From Candidatus Peregrinibacteria bacterium (lineage in GTDB: Bacteria; Patescibacteriota; Gracilibacteria; UBA1369), in the NCBI GenBank assembly GCA_020851415.1, contig JADZCU010000062.1:1-59179 (forward strand): a DNA stretch of 59,179 nucleotides. The letters run 5' to 3'. Below are positions 1 to 6,103 of this stretch, one piece after another. The notes beneath the pieces were generated by a model, which was given only the letters and a program-made list of their open reading frames with translations, searched no databases and was not told the origin of the DNA. A program made the translations under genes and the position numbers. Position 1 is the stretch's first letter. Each line of letters starts with the position of its first letter.

Positions 1-121
1 CCGCATTGCCGACCGCACTTTGGTTTTGGATTTCAAAAATGCCTTCAAAATTGCGGAAAAATACCATGCCGAGGCGCTTTGCGCCGAGGCAAAATCTTTC
101 AATTTCGCTGAATGTAAAACT

Positions 122-211
122 TGGCGGAGAGAGAGGGATTCGAACCCTCGATACCCGTAAGGGTATGCCGTTTTTCGAGAACGGTCGTTTCAACCACTCA
201 CGCATCTCTCC
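122..211 (-). tRNA. tRNA-Ser (anticodon CGA)
   Basis: The minus strand folds as a class II tRNA of 90 nt with an encoded CCA end (122-124). The 7-bp acceptor stem GGAGAGA/TCTCTCC, a long variable arm closed by ACCC/GGGT, and the T arm with GGTTCGAAT are visible. The anticodon stem CCGTT/AACGG encloses the loop CTCGAAA, giving anticodon CGA (reads UCG). It shares its acceptor and T arms with the second tRNA-Ser at 3968-4057. A conserved hairpin repeat lies immediately 5' of it. Confidence 0.95.
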
Positions 212-227
212 TCTTTGTAGAGCTTCG

Positions 228-316
228 GCATTCAGAGGTTTGGGGCCCACGAGACCCAAACCTCTGAATGCCTGCGCCCTCGCACTGTGTGCTCAGACTC
301 GGCTGTCGCCTCGTGA
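228..316 (-). repeat. Hairpin repeat element, copy A, upstream of tRNA-Ser(CGA)
   Basis: A perfect 17-bp inverted repeat (228-244 with 255-271) encloses the 10-nt loop GCCCACGAGA. It is followed by a tail (to about 316) ending TCGGCTGTCGCCTC. The loop, the inner 8 bp of the stem (GGTTTGGG/CCCAAACC) and most of the tail recur at 4073-4160. The outer stem there is different in sequence but still perfectly paired. Both copies lie just 5' of a minus-strand tRNA-Ser. No known family is recognised. Confidence 0.85.
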
Positions 317-332
317 CTGGCACGGGCGCATT

Positions 333-1697
333 CTAGGGGAGACTGTTCGCGTACGCAATGTATGCTTTTACATTGAATTTTGATTTGCAGCCGTTGTAGC
401 TCATGAAGCGGATTTTGCCGAATATGGGGCGGTCGAACCAAGCACGGTCGTGGAGGCCGCCGATGGACCAGGCTATGCCGACGTATCCGTTAGGGTCGCG
501 GCCGTCGAGTTCGTATTTGTCGTTTAGGTAAATGGCTATTTTTTGGGCTTCTTCTGGTGAGCGGGTCCATTCGAGGATTTTTTTTGCCCAGTACATGCGC
601 ATGTAGCCGTGCATTTTTCCGGTTGCGACCATTTCTTTTTGGGCGGCGTTCCAGAGATCGTCGTGGGTTTGGCCGGCCTCAAATTTTTTGAGTGAATAAA
701 TGTATTCTCTTGGATCCTCGCGGTGTTCGTTGAGAGATTTTTGTGCCCATGCGGGGAAGCCGTTGAAGTTATCGTAGTTTTGATTGTAATAACAGTAATT
801 GTCCGATAGTTCCCGACGTACGATCGCTTCTTCCAGATACGACTCCTGTGAGACGATATTGTTATCAAACTTTTGTATTTCGGTGGCCGCCCGCTGCACT
901 GAAAGCATGCCATAATGGAAGTATGGAGAGAGATTGGACAGAGCATGAAGTGTTGGGTCGTTGCGTTTTTTGGCGTAATCGGCGAGGCCGTGTTCTATGA
1001 AATTTTTGAGCATTTTTATTGCGGCTTTTTCACCGGGTTTGATCCAGGTTAGCGGTTTGACGGAGCGATCTGTTTTTGATGTTTTAAGGATTTTTTTCCA
1101 GTTGTGTACCGGAGTTTTTTTGTTCCAACTGTGAGGGTGTTTTTTTATTGGCGGGAAATCTTCGAGAAACTGATCGAGGAGTTTGTTGATTTTTGGACGG
1201 ATGGTGTATGCGCCAAACTCTTGTTTCGGTGAGGCGATCCAGCAAGGGACGATGTTGTGCGCGTCGACTTGGTAGAAGGGGATTTGTATGTTGTTTTTGA
1301 TATGTTCTAGCCATTGATTGCTGATGCGAAGTGGAAAGAAATCTGTGACCAGGCCGCCGATTTTTTCTTTGTGGATGAACTGAACAATTTCTTCGTCAGT
1401 TTTTTTACCTTCAACTAAAACGAATGAGATGTTTTTTGTTTTGAGTGTTTTTTCGAGCTCTTCCAGTGCCTGAAGTTTGAAAGCGAGTTGTCTGAGGCCG
1501 CCGTGAAGGAAATCCGGCACTAGATTATACAAGACGATCAGCGGTACTTTTTCTTTTATGGCCCACTGCTGAGCAAAAATGAGCGCCCAGTTGTCGTTCA
1601 TGCGCAGGTCGCGGTTCATCCAGTGAAGGATAGGGCCACCTTTGTAATCTGCTTTTATGAGCGGCCTTGAACGGAGTGAGTTGAAAGTTGTTGGCAT
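333..1697 (-). CDS. phrB: Deoxyribodipyrimidine photolyase, class II
   Basis: This is a light-driven, FAD-dependent repair enzyme that splits cyclobutane pyrimidine dimers in DNA. The class II signature is visible: the N-terminal HWMNRDLRMNDNWAL block with its dense Asn/Trp pattern, and the C-terminal WSIGGLHDRAWFDRP followed by FGKIRFMSYNGCKSKF, both typical of class II enzymes rather than the class I PhrB/cryptochrome type. At 454 residues it matches the usual length. I chose the ATG at 1697 because family members start about 20-30 residues before the WMxRD block; an ATG at 1745 and a TTG at 1778 are in frame upstream. No Shine-Dalgarno is seen. The stop lies just beyond the hairpin repeat. 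The family is firm; the start is less so. Confidence 0.9.
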   Translation of the reverse strand: MPTTFNSLRSRPLIKADYKGGPILHWMNRDLRMNDNWALIFAQQWAIKEKVPLIVLYNLVPDFLHGGLRQLAFKLQALEELEKTLKTKNISFVLVEGKKTDEEIVQFIHKEKIGGLVTDFFPLRISNQWLEHIKNNIQIPFYQVDAHNIVPCWIASPKQEFGAYTIRPKINKLLDQFLEDFPPIKKHPHSWNKKTPVHNWKKILKTSKTDRSVKPLTWIKPGEKAAIKMLKNFIEHGLADYAKKRNDPTLHALSNLSPYFHYGMLSVQRAATEIQKFDNNIVSQESYLEEAIVRRELSDNYCYYNQNYDNFNGFPAWAQKSLNEHREDPREYIYSLKKFEAGQTHDDLWNAAQKEMVATGKMHGYMRMYWAKKILEWTRSPEEAQKIAIYLNDKYELDGRDPNGYVGIAWSIGGLHDRAWFDRPIFGKIRFMSYNGCKSKFNVKAYIAYANSLP

Positions 1698-1756
1698 GCG
1701 GCTATGAACTTTTATGAAACGTTGGTATTTGTTTACCAGGAACATGGAGAGGAGAA

Positions 1757-2104
1757 TTACTTCAGTCCACCAGCCCAAAAAATGATATGAGAAAACTGAT
1801 CCAGGAGTTTGCCTAAAAAAGCGATGGTGTTGATTGGTCGATTTTGTGGCGTTGGGACTGTTGATGTTGGTTGAGTTTGTTCGGTATTTTTTTCCGGATT
1901 GGTCATTGGTGGTGGACGAACCAATAGGGCGTCGCTGAGTTCTATTTGTAATTGTTCCGGGTTGGTGAAATCAAAATCGTGGGCAAGGACGCTTGGTGAG
2001 AGTGCGAAAAAGAGTGCGATGGATAGTAGAATGGATTTTGCTATTTTGCCGTGACTGGTGCCGGAGTTTTTTTCTTTGCGATGAGAAAAAGGAAGAGAAG
2101 CCAT
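1757..2104 (-). CDS. Small secreted protein of unknown function
   Basis: A 115-residue reading frame that begins inside the 3' end of the MFS gene (64-bp overlap) and ends just before the photolyase gene. A clear hydrophobic signal segment (SILLSIALFFALSPSVLA) is followed by a likely cleavage after VLA and a mature part rich in Pro, Thr and Asn, with a weakly hydrophobic C-terminal end (IIFWAGG). The signal segment starts only at about residue 23, so translation may really begin further in from a non-ATG codon; no ATG, GTG or TTG suits better. Nothing identifies a function. The signal peptide and its position in a minus-strand run with the MFS gene are the main support. Confidence 0.5.
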   Translation of the reverse strand: MASLPFSHRKEKNSGTSHGKIAKSILLSIALFFALSPSVLAHDFDFTNPEQLQIELSDALLVRPPPMTNPEKNTEQTQPTSTVPTPQNRPINTIAFLGKLLDQFSHIIFWAGGLK

Positions 2105-3282
2105 GCGATGTATGTTGAAATGCTTGCCACCATTATAGGTAAGTTTTTATCCATAGACACTATAATTCCCGCTATTATGGGCGGAATGGTCATGGCCAGC
2201 GACTGAACGGATTGATTGATACCCAATATTTCGCCTTGTTCGCTTGGCTTGGCGAGGCTGGAAATGATGGCGATGGAGTTGGGTGTGGTTAAGCCGTTTG
2301 AGAGTGCCACCAGGGGCATTACGAGAAGCAGAGCCCATACGTCACGTGGCAGGAGTATGAGCATGAGGCTGATGCTGAGGGCGACCAGTGAAACTTTCAT
2401 AATTTGGCGCGGTGTGAATTTCCGCGATAATGGCCGCATGATGCCACCCTGGGTTATGGCTATCCAGATACCGATATATGCGAAAATGTCACCGATTTGT
2501 GATTGGTTGAAGTTGAATGTTTGGACCAGATATACCTGGAAGAATTGTGTGAAAAAATTGAAACCGAAGATGATCAGAAACATGATGATGAACATAGCTC
2601 TGAGCTCTTTCATTTTCCAGGCTTTGCCAATGTTTTGGAAGCCCGTGAATATGTTTAATTTTTTGTTCGAAGTGGTATGCAGGGTTTCCTGAAAACGGAT
2701 CGCCAATAAAATTATATTTACGAGTGTTATGAACGCAGTGAAAAAGAATGGTGTTGAAAAATTAAACCACGGTAAAAGTGTTGGATCTGAAAGTTTGCCG
2801 CCGATGAATGGGCCCAGGATAAAACCCAGTCCAAAAGCCATTCCTATGAGCCCAAAGTTGCGGGCTTTTTCTTCGTTGGTACTGATGTCTGCTATTGCCG
2901 ATTGCGCTACGGAGATGTTTCCTCCCGTGAATCCATCGATGATTCGACTTATGAATAGGAGATAAATGTTCCCGATCAGAATGCCGATGGCAAAAATGAG
3001 GTATCCGATAAACGTTCCGGCCAGTGAGATGATGAGGATTTTTTTGCGGCCGATGCGGTCGGAAAGTATTCCGAGTATTGGTGCACCGAAAAATTGAAAG
3101 AGCGGATACATGGCCATGAGGACGCCAAGAATAATGTTTCTGGTGGCTTCAGAGGTTGCGGCGGGTAGAATGTTCGATGCTGGATTTAGAAAAAGGGGAG
3201 CAAGAATTGGAATGATGACTCCAACTCCGAGCATATCTAAAAAGATGACGAAGAATATCGAGAAAATGGAAGTTTTTTTCAT
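2041..3282 (-). CDS. MFS transporter, drug-efflux (TetA-like) type
   Basis: A 413-residue, 12-helix major facilitator protein of the inner membrane. The N-terminal DMLGVGVIIPILAP segment in helix 1 and the loop 2-3 motif GILSDRIGRKKIL (the MFS motif A, GxxxDRxGRR) resemble the tetracycline/multidrug:H+ antiporter family. FGLIGMAFGLGFILGPFIGG matches the antiporter motif C region of helix 5. The substrate cannot be read from sequence. Its start overlaps the stop of the upstream 102-aa gene by 4 bp, so the two are probably translated together. A small secreted-protein frame overlaps its 3' end. Confidence 0.9.
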   Translation of the reverse strand: MKKTSIFSIFFVIFLDMLGVGVIIPILAPLFLNPASNILPAATSEATRNIILGVLMAMYPLFQFFGAPILGILSDRIGRKKILIISLAGTFIGYLIFAIGILIGNIYLLFISRIIDGFTGGNISVAQSAIADISTNEEKARNFGLIGMAFGLGFILGPFIGGKLSDPTLLPWFNFSTPFFFTAFITLVNIILLAIRFQETLHTTSNKKLNIFTGFQNIGKAWKMKELRAMFIIMFLIIFGFNFFTQFFQVYLVQTFNFNQSQIGDIFAYIGIWIAITQGGIMRPLSRKFTPRQIMKVSLVALSISLMLILLPRDVWALLLVMPLVALSNGLTTPNSIAIISSLAKPSEQGEILGINQSVQSLAMTIPPIIAGIIVSMDKNLPIMVASISTYIAWLLFLFLIAKKKTPAPVTAK

Positions 3283-3587
3283 ATGTCGAAATTTTTGAGA
3301 AACTCTTCGAGGGCGTCCCAGGCTTTGAAGATGTCTTTTTGTTTTTCTATGATGGAGTTTATTTTTTCACCGTATTTTGGGGTGTAAAAATATTTGTCGT
3401 TTTTGCTTTCTAAAAGGCCTGAATCGAGTCCACGTTTGAGGGCGCCGTTGAGTTCTTCATCAGTGGGGATGGCTTGATTGATGTGGTCGGCGGAACTGAG
3501 TATTTCTTCTTTTGTCGCGCCCGGTTCATTTTTTGGTATGCAGAGGAAAATCCAGGCGTCGGTGTGTTGAAAATTGAATGTATTCAT
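3279..3587 (-). CDS. Hypothetical protein, possible small winged-helix-like protein
   Basis: A 102-residue protein of no recognised family. It begins with an aromatic-rich N-terminus (FNFQHTDAWIFLCI), then a helical part with the pattern GATKEEILSSADHINQAIPTDEELNGALKRGLDSGLL and a Lys/Tyr-rich turn (KNDKYFYTPKYGE) that resembles helix-turn-helix-wing layouts. This is only a pattern impression. No signal peptide or membrane segment is seen. It is translationally coupled (4-bp overlap) to the MFS exporter gene downstream, so it could be a regulator or accessory of that transporter. Confidence 0.6.
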   Translation of the reverse strand: MNTFNFQHTDAWIFLCIPKNEPGATKEEILSSADHINQAIPTDEELNGALKRGLDSGLLESKNDKYFYTPKYGEKINSIIEKQKDIFKAWDALEEFLKNFDI

Positions 3588-3603
3588 AGTTTTTACATTG
3601 GTT

Positions 3604-3948
3604 TTAGTCTACCCGCACGAAACCTTTTCCAATTTTGCCCGTGCTATCAAAATAGGATCCTCCGTAAAAATACCAATCCAGTGATTCTATGTATTTTATG
3701 GCTTTTTCCGGTGTCATTGTTTCTATTTCTTTTTCAGTGATTAGGCCTTTGAACCATCTGCCTGATTTGGAAAAGGCTTCGTACTCAACGATATAGTGAA
3801 GCCATAGGCTATTACATTTTTTGCAGGTATGGACACTTACCTCGCCATATCGCCCGTTTGTAGAATCTGTGCCTATGCTTCTTATTTCAAAATCTTTGTA
3901 TGCGAAAGGCGGGTTCATGCAGACGCAATCTTTTGGTGGAGTAATCAT
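3604..3948 (-). CDS. Hypothetical protein with two Cys pairs
   Basis: A 114-residue cytoplasmic-looking protein. It has an N-terminal CVC pair (residues 8 and 10), a CKKC pair near residue 38, then an aromatic-rich stretch (LWLHYIVEYEAF, DWYFYGGSYF). The Cys arrangement could bind zinc. It lies 16 bp upstream of the 102-aa gene on the same strand and probably shares its transcript. I do not recognise the family. Confidence 0.6.
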   Translation of the reverse strand: MITPPKDCVCMNPPFAYKDFEIRSIGTDSTNGRYGEVSVHTCKKCNSLWLHYIVEYEAFSKSGRWFKGLITEKEIETMTPEKAIKYIESLDWYFYGGSYFDSTGKIGKGFVRVD

Positions 3949-3967
3949 TGGGTTTTAGAATTTATTT

Positions 3968-4057
3968 TGGCGGAGAGAGAGGGATTTGAACCCTCGAACG
4001 CCTTGCGACGTTACACGCTTTCCAAGCGTGCGCACTAGACCACTATGCGATCTCTCC
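3968..4057 (-). tRNA. tRNA-Ser (anticodon GGA)
   Basis: A class II tRNA of 90 nt on the minus strand with encoded CCA (3968-3970), acceptor stem GGAGAGA/TCTCTCC, long variable arm (CGTCGCAAGGCG) and T loop GGTTCAAAT. The anticodon stem CACGC/GCGTG encloses TTGGAAA, giving anticodon GGA (reads UCC and UCU). Copy B of the hairpin repeat lies directly upstream. Confidence 0.95.
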
Positions 4058-4072
4058 CGATTGTAACGCTCC

Positions 4073-4160
4073 GGATGAAATTGGTTTGGGGCCCACGAGA
4101 CCCAAACCAATTTCATCCTTCGCCTTCGTGCTGTGCACTCAGTTTCGGCTGTCGCCTCAC
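4073..4160 (-). repeat. Hairpin repeat element, copy B, upstream of tRNA-Ser(GGA)
   Basis: A perfect 18-bp inverted repeat (4073-4090 with 4101-4118) around the same 10-nt loop GCCCACGAGA as copy A, followed by a tail that shares the blocks CTCAG and TCGGCTGTCGCCTC with copy A. The outer stem (GGATGAAATT) differs completely from copy A (GCATTCAGA) yet pairs perfectly, so the structure rather than the sequence is kept. Confidence 0.85.
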
Positions 4161-4189
4161 GTGAGATGCAGTGCGTATTGAGATTTATA

Positions 4190-4212
4190 AAATCCCGCTC
4201 ATAGCGGGATTT
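4190..4212 (-). terminator. Rho-independent terminator of rpmB
   Basis: The stem AAATCCCGCT/AGCGGGATTT (10 bp) with a 3-nt loop is followed on the minus strand by TTTTAT. It sits 27 bp past the rpmB stop and separates it from the hairpin repeat and tRNA-Ser(GGA). Confidence 0.8.
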
Positions 4213-4238
4213 CATTGTAGATTGTGTGAGGCAAAAAA

Positions 4239-4475
4239 TTAAGCCATTTTTTTCGTGAGTTTTTTGAGAACTGCACGGAATTTTGCTGGGTTCTTCATGA
4301 ATGTGCGTTGTGCGCGTGTGCTGATTTTAACGCGAACTTTCATTCCCGTTGCTGGATCTATGATTGTTTTCATAGATACGTTTGGGAGGAAACGACGACG
4401 TGTTTTTCGTTCAGAGTGGCTTACCTGGTTGCCTACGCCCGGACCTTTACCTGATAATTGGCAAACTTTCGACAT
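4239..4475 (-). CDS. rpmB: Ribosomal protein bL28
   Basis: A 78-residue basic protein of the large ribosomal subunit. The N-terminal [21 protein letters not shown] and the following [10 protein letters not shown] are characteristic of bL28, and the C-terminal part [17 protein letters not shown] also fits. It stands alone, without rpmG next to it (an L33 gene lies at 30369). No Shine-Dalgarno precedes the ATG. A strong terminator follows. Confidence 0.96.
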   Translation of the reverse strand: MSKVCQLSGKGPGVGNQVSHSERKTRRRFLPNVSMKTIIDPATGMKVRVKISTRAQRTFMKNPAKFRAVLKKLTKKMA

Positions 4476-4603
4476 AAAGATTGAGTGTGATGATTTGCAG
4501 TGTTAGAATGTCTTTTGCTTAAGCCTTTTATTGGCTTTCCCACTTCAAAAGGCCCTAAATGCTTGAGAAGTGTAGCATGTTTTGTTCCTTTTTCAAGCAA
4601 ATT

Positions 4604-5227
4604 ATGGGTTTTGATCCGCTGTTACTTGTCGCTTTGCTCATTGTGATCACGATTCATGAGTTTTCTCATGCTTTTGTATCTAACTTTTTTGGTGACCCTA
4701 CCGCACGTTTGGCAGGGCGAATTAGCCTTAATCCGCTGCGACATTTGGATCCGATCGGTGTGATTATGATGTTGGTGATTCATATAGGTTGGGGGAGACC
4801 CGTCCCGGTGAATCCGCGTTATTTTAAAAATCCGAAACGTGAGAATGCTTTAACAGCTTTGGCCGGACCGGCTTCCAATCTGCTTTTGGCTATTATTTTG
4901 GCGGTACCTTTAAAATATTTTGGTGCGCAGATGCCACTGGAGATAGCAACTTTTTTAGCAACAATATTGGATGTGAGTATTTTGCTTTTTGCTTTTAACA
5001 TGCTGCCGTTTCCTCCACTGGATGGGTCAAAAATAGTGGGCATGTTTATACCAAAGCGTTTTGAAGGTCGTTATGAAGAGTACCTTGAGAAAGGAGTTGC
5101 GTACTTTGTTATTTTCTTGTTGCTTGACCAATTTATACTCGGGAGGTTGTTCGGATACTCAATTTTGAGCCAGTTCATCGGTTTTATTTATACTTTTGTG
5201 AAGTCGATGGTATTCCTGGGTACCTAG
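4604..5227 (+). CDS. Site-2-type zinc metalloprotease, M50 family (YwhC/Rv-type, short form)
   Basis: A small integral-membrane metalloprotease of about 207 residues. The zinc-binding HEFSH (HExxH) lies in the first helix, and NMLPFPPLDGSKI supplies the third metal ligand (the family's NxxPxxxLDG motif). Four or more hydrophobic segments are visible. The lack of a PDZ domain places it with the short M50B group rather than RseP. The substrate is unknown. I start at the ATG at 4604, because family members begin only a few residues before the first helix; the in-frame ATG at 4559 would add a Cys/Phe-rich stretch. Confidence 0.88.
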   Translation: MGFDPLLLVALLIVITIHEFSHAFVSNFFGDPTARLAGRISLNPLRHLDPIGVIMMLVIHIGWGRPVPVNPRYFKNPKRENALTALAGPASNLLLAIILAVPLKYFGAQMPLEIATFLATILDVSILLFAFNMLPFPPLDGSKIVGMFIPKRFEGRYEEYLEKGVAYFVIFLLLDQFILGRLFGYSILSQFIGFIYTFVKSMVFLGT

Positions 5228-5291
5228 TATTAGTGGTGTAAGTTTTTTAAATGTGCAACATGTAGTTACCTTATGTGTAAGCCCCGAATCC

Positions 5292-5320
5292 TTGATTTCT
5301 CAATTGTGAGGTGCTAGTAT
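5292..5320 (+). promoter_or_regulatory. Sigma-70-type promoter of the 6S-like RNA
   Basis: TTGATT (5292-5297), a 17-bp spacer and TAGTAT (5315-5320). The predicted start near 5327 coincides with the first base of the closing stem of the RNA that follows. Confidence 0.6.
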
Positions 5321-5326
5321 TGTCTC

Positions 5327-5480
5327 ACTCTATGGTGCTCGACAGAAACCCTTGTTACTCTCTCTTCACAGCAATTAAGGGAGCCTCGTTTTACTTCAGT
5401 TGCGACTGAGGTAATAAGGCACCCACATTGGATACTGGGGGCCAGTAATCCTGGGGGTTTCAACGGCACAATGGAGTTTT
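5327..5480 (+). ncRNA. ssrS: Structured RNA, probably 6S RNA
   Basis: No reading frame fits this interval, but it folds as one long irregular hairpin. The closing stem is 5328-5338 with 5466-5476 (11 positions, one mismatch). A second helix follows, GAAACCC (5345-5351) with GGGTTTC (5455-5461). A large internal bubble comes next, with a small hairpin on its 3' side (GGAT.ACTGG/CCAGT.ATCC, 5430-5451). The apical hairpin is GCCT..ACTTCAG/CTGAGGT..AGGC (5383-5420). A closing stem, a large central bubble with a 3'-side hairpin, and a terminal stem are the layout of 6S RNA, which binds the sigma-70 RNA polymerase holoenzyme. The size (about 155 nt before the terminator), its own promoter and a strong terminator fit. 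I see no sequence signature that proves it. Confidence 0.6.
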
Positions 5481-5518
5481 TTAAAAGCCATTCTTCTGAA
5501 AAGAGGAATGGCTTTTAA
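5481..5518 (+). terminator. Rho-independent terminator of the 6S-like RNA
   Basis: The 13-bp stem TTAAAAGCCATTC/GAATGGCTTTTAA with a 12-nt loop lies directly after the closing stem of the structured RNA. Confidence 0.8.
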
Positions 5519-5594
5519 AATTGCGTTAGACTGAAAATACTGATTGAACTTTGATATTTATCAGTGAGGTGTGTTTGGAAAATTGAGCTGAAAA

Positions 5595-6095
5595 TTATTT
5601 CGGCTGCTTTTTCTTTGTTTCAGCTTTGCGTGTCAGATAGCGAGCTTCACCTTCTTTGTAGCGGCGGATTTCCTCTGTAGTCTCAGGTTTTAAAGAGGGA
5701 ACTGGAACTGGTCTTCCTTTTTCGTCGACTGCGACCATGGTGACATAACTGCTGTTGGTGTGACGTATGCGATTATGTTCAAAATCTTCCGCTGTTACTT
5801 TGACACCTATTTCCATTGAGGTTTTTCCAACGTAATTTACCGAAGCATGAAGAGTTATCAGTTCTCCCATGTGAATAACATCTTTGAAATCGACACGATC
5901 GAAAGATGCAGTTACGCAATAACTTCCTGAATGTTTGCGAGCACATACGAAGGCGGCTTGGTCGATAAGCTTGAGCATTACTCCACCAAAAAGGAATCCA
6001 CGAAAGTTGAGATCAGGAGGTGTCACCAAGTGATGTATGGTGATTTGTGATTCCTGTACTGTTTTCGGGCTTCTTCTTTTAACTGACTTTTTCAT
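5595..6095 (-). CDS. Acyl-CoA thioesterase, hotdog fold (YciA/BACH type)
   Basis: A 166-residue hotdog-fold enzyme expected to hydrolyse acyl-CoA thioesters in the cytoplasm. The signature is HHLVTPPDLNFRGFLFGGVMLKLIDQAAFVCARKH, in which the N..G...GG...D pattern is the catalytic region of the YciA/brain acyl-CoA hydrolase group; VTASFDRVDFKDVIHMGEL follows as expected. A lysine-rich tail (residues 150-166) is extra. It is transcribed away from the 6S-like RNA, and the giant secreted-protein genes lie just upstream (8 bp) on the same strand, so it may be read through from them. Confidence 0.88.
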   Translation of the reverse strand: MKKSVKRRSPKTVQESQITIHHLVTPPDLNFRGFLFGGVMLKLIDQAAFVCARKHSGSYCVTASFDRVDFKDVIHMGELITLHASVNYVGKTSMEIGVKVTAEDFEHNRIRHTNSSYVTMVAVDEKGRPVPVPSLKPETTEEIRRYKEGEARYLTRKAETKKKQPK

Positions 6096-6103
6096 AGCTG
6101 GTT

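Noticed and set aside
1-174. Open frame on the plus strand reading RIADRTLVLDFKNAFKIAEKYHAEALCAEA, entering the tRNA-Ser antisense
   Set aside because: It is cut by the window edge and continues into the tRNA in antisense. It could be the C-terminus of an upstream gene, but about 40 codons without a recognisable motif are not enough.
245-255. Hairpin loop shares 11 nt (GTCTCGTGGGC) with a common transposase sequencing adapter
   Set aside because: The match is short, occurs in two copies with different but perfectly paired arms and shared flanks that are not adapter sequence, so a natural repeat is more likely than contamination.
2216-2692. Plus-strand 158-aa frame opposite the MFS gene
   Set aside because: It is a shadow of a well-supported transporter gene; its product has no domain or sensible composition.
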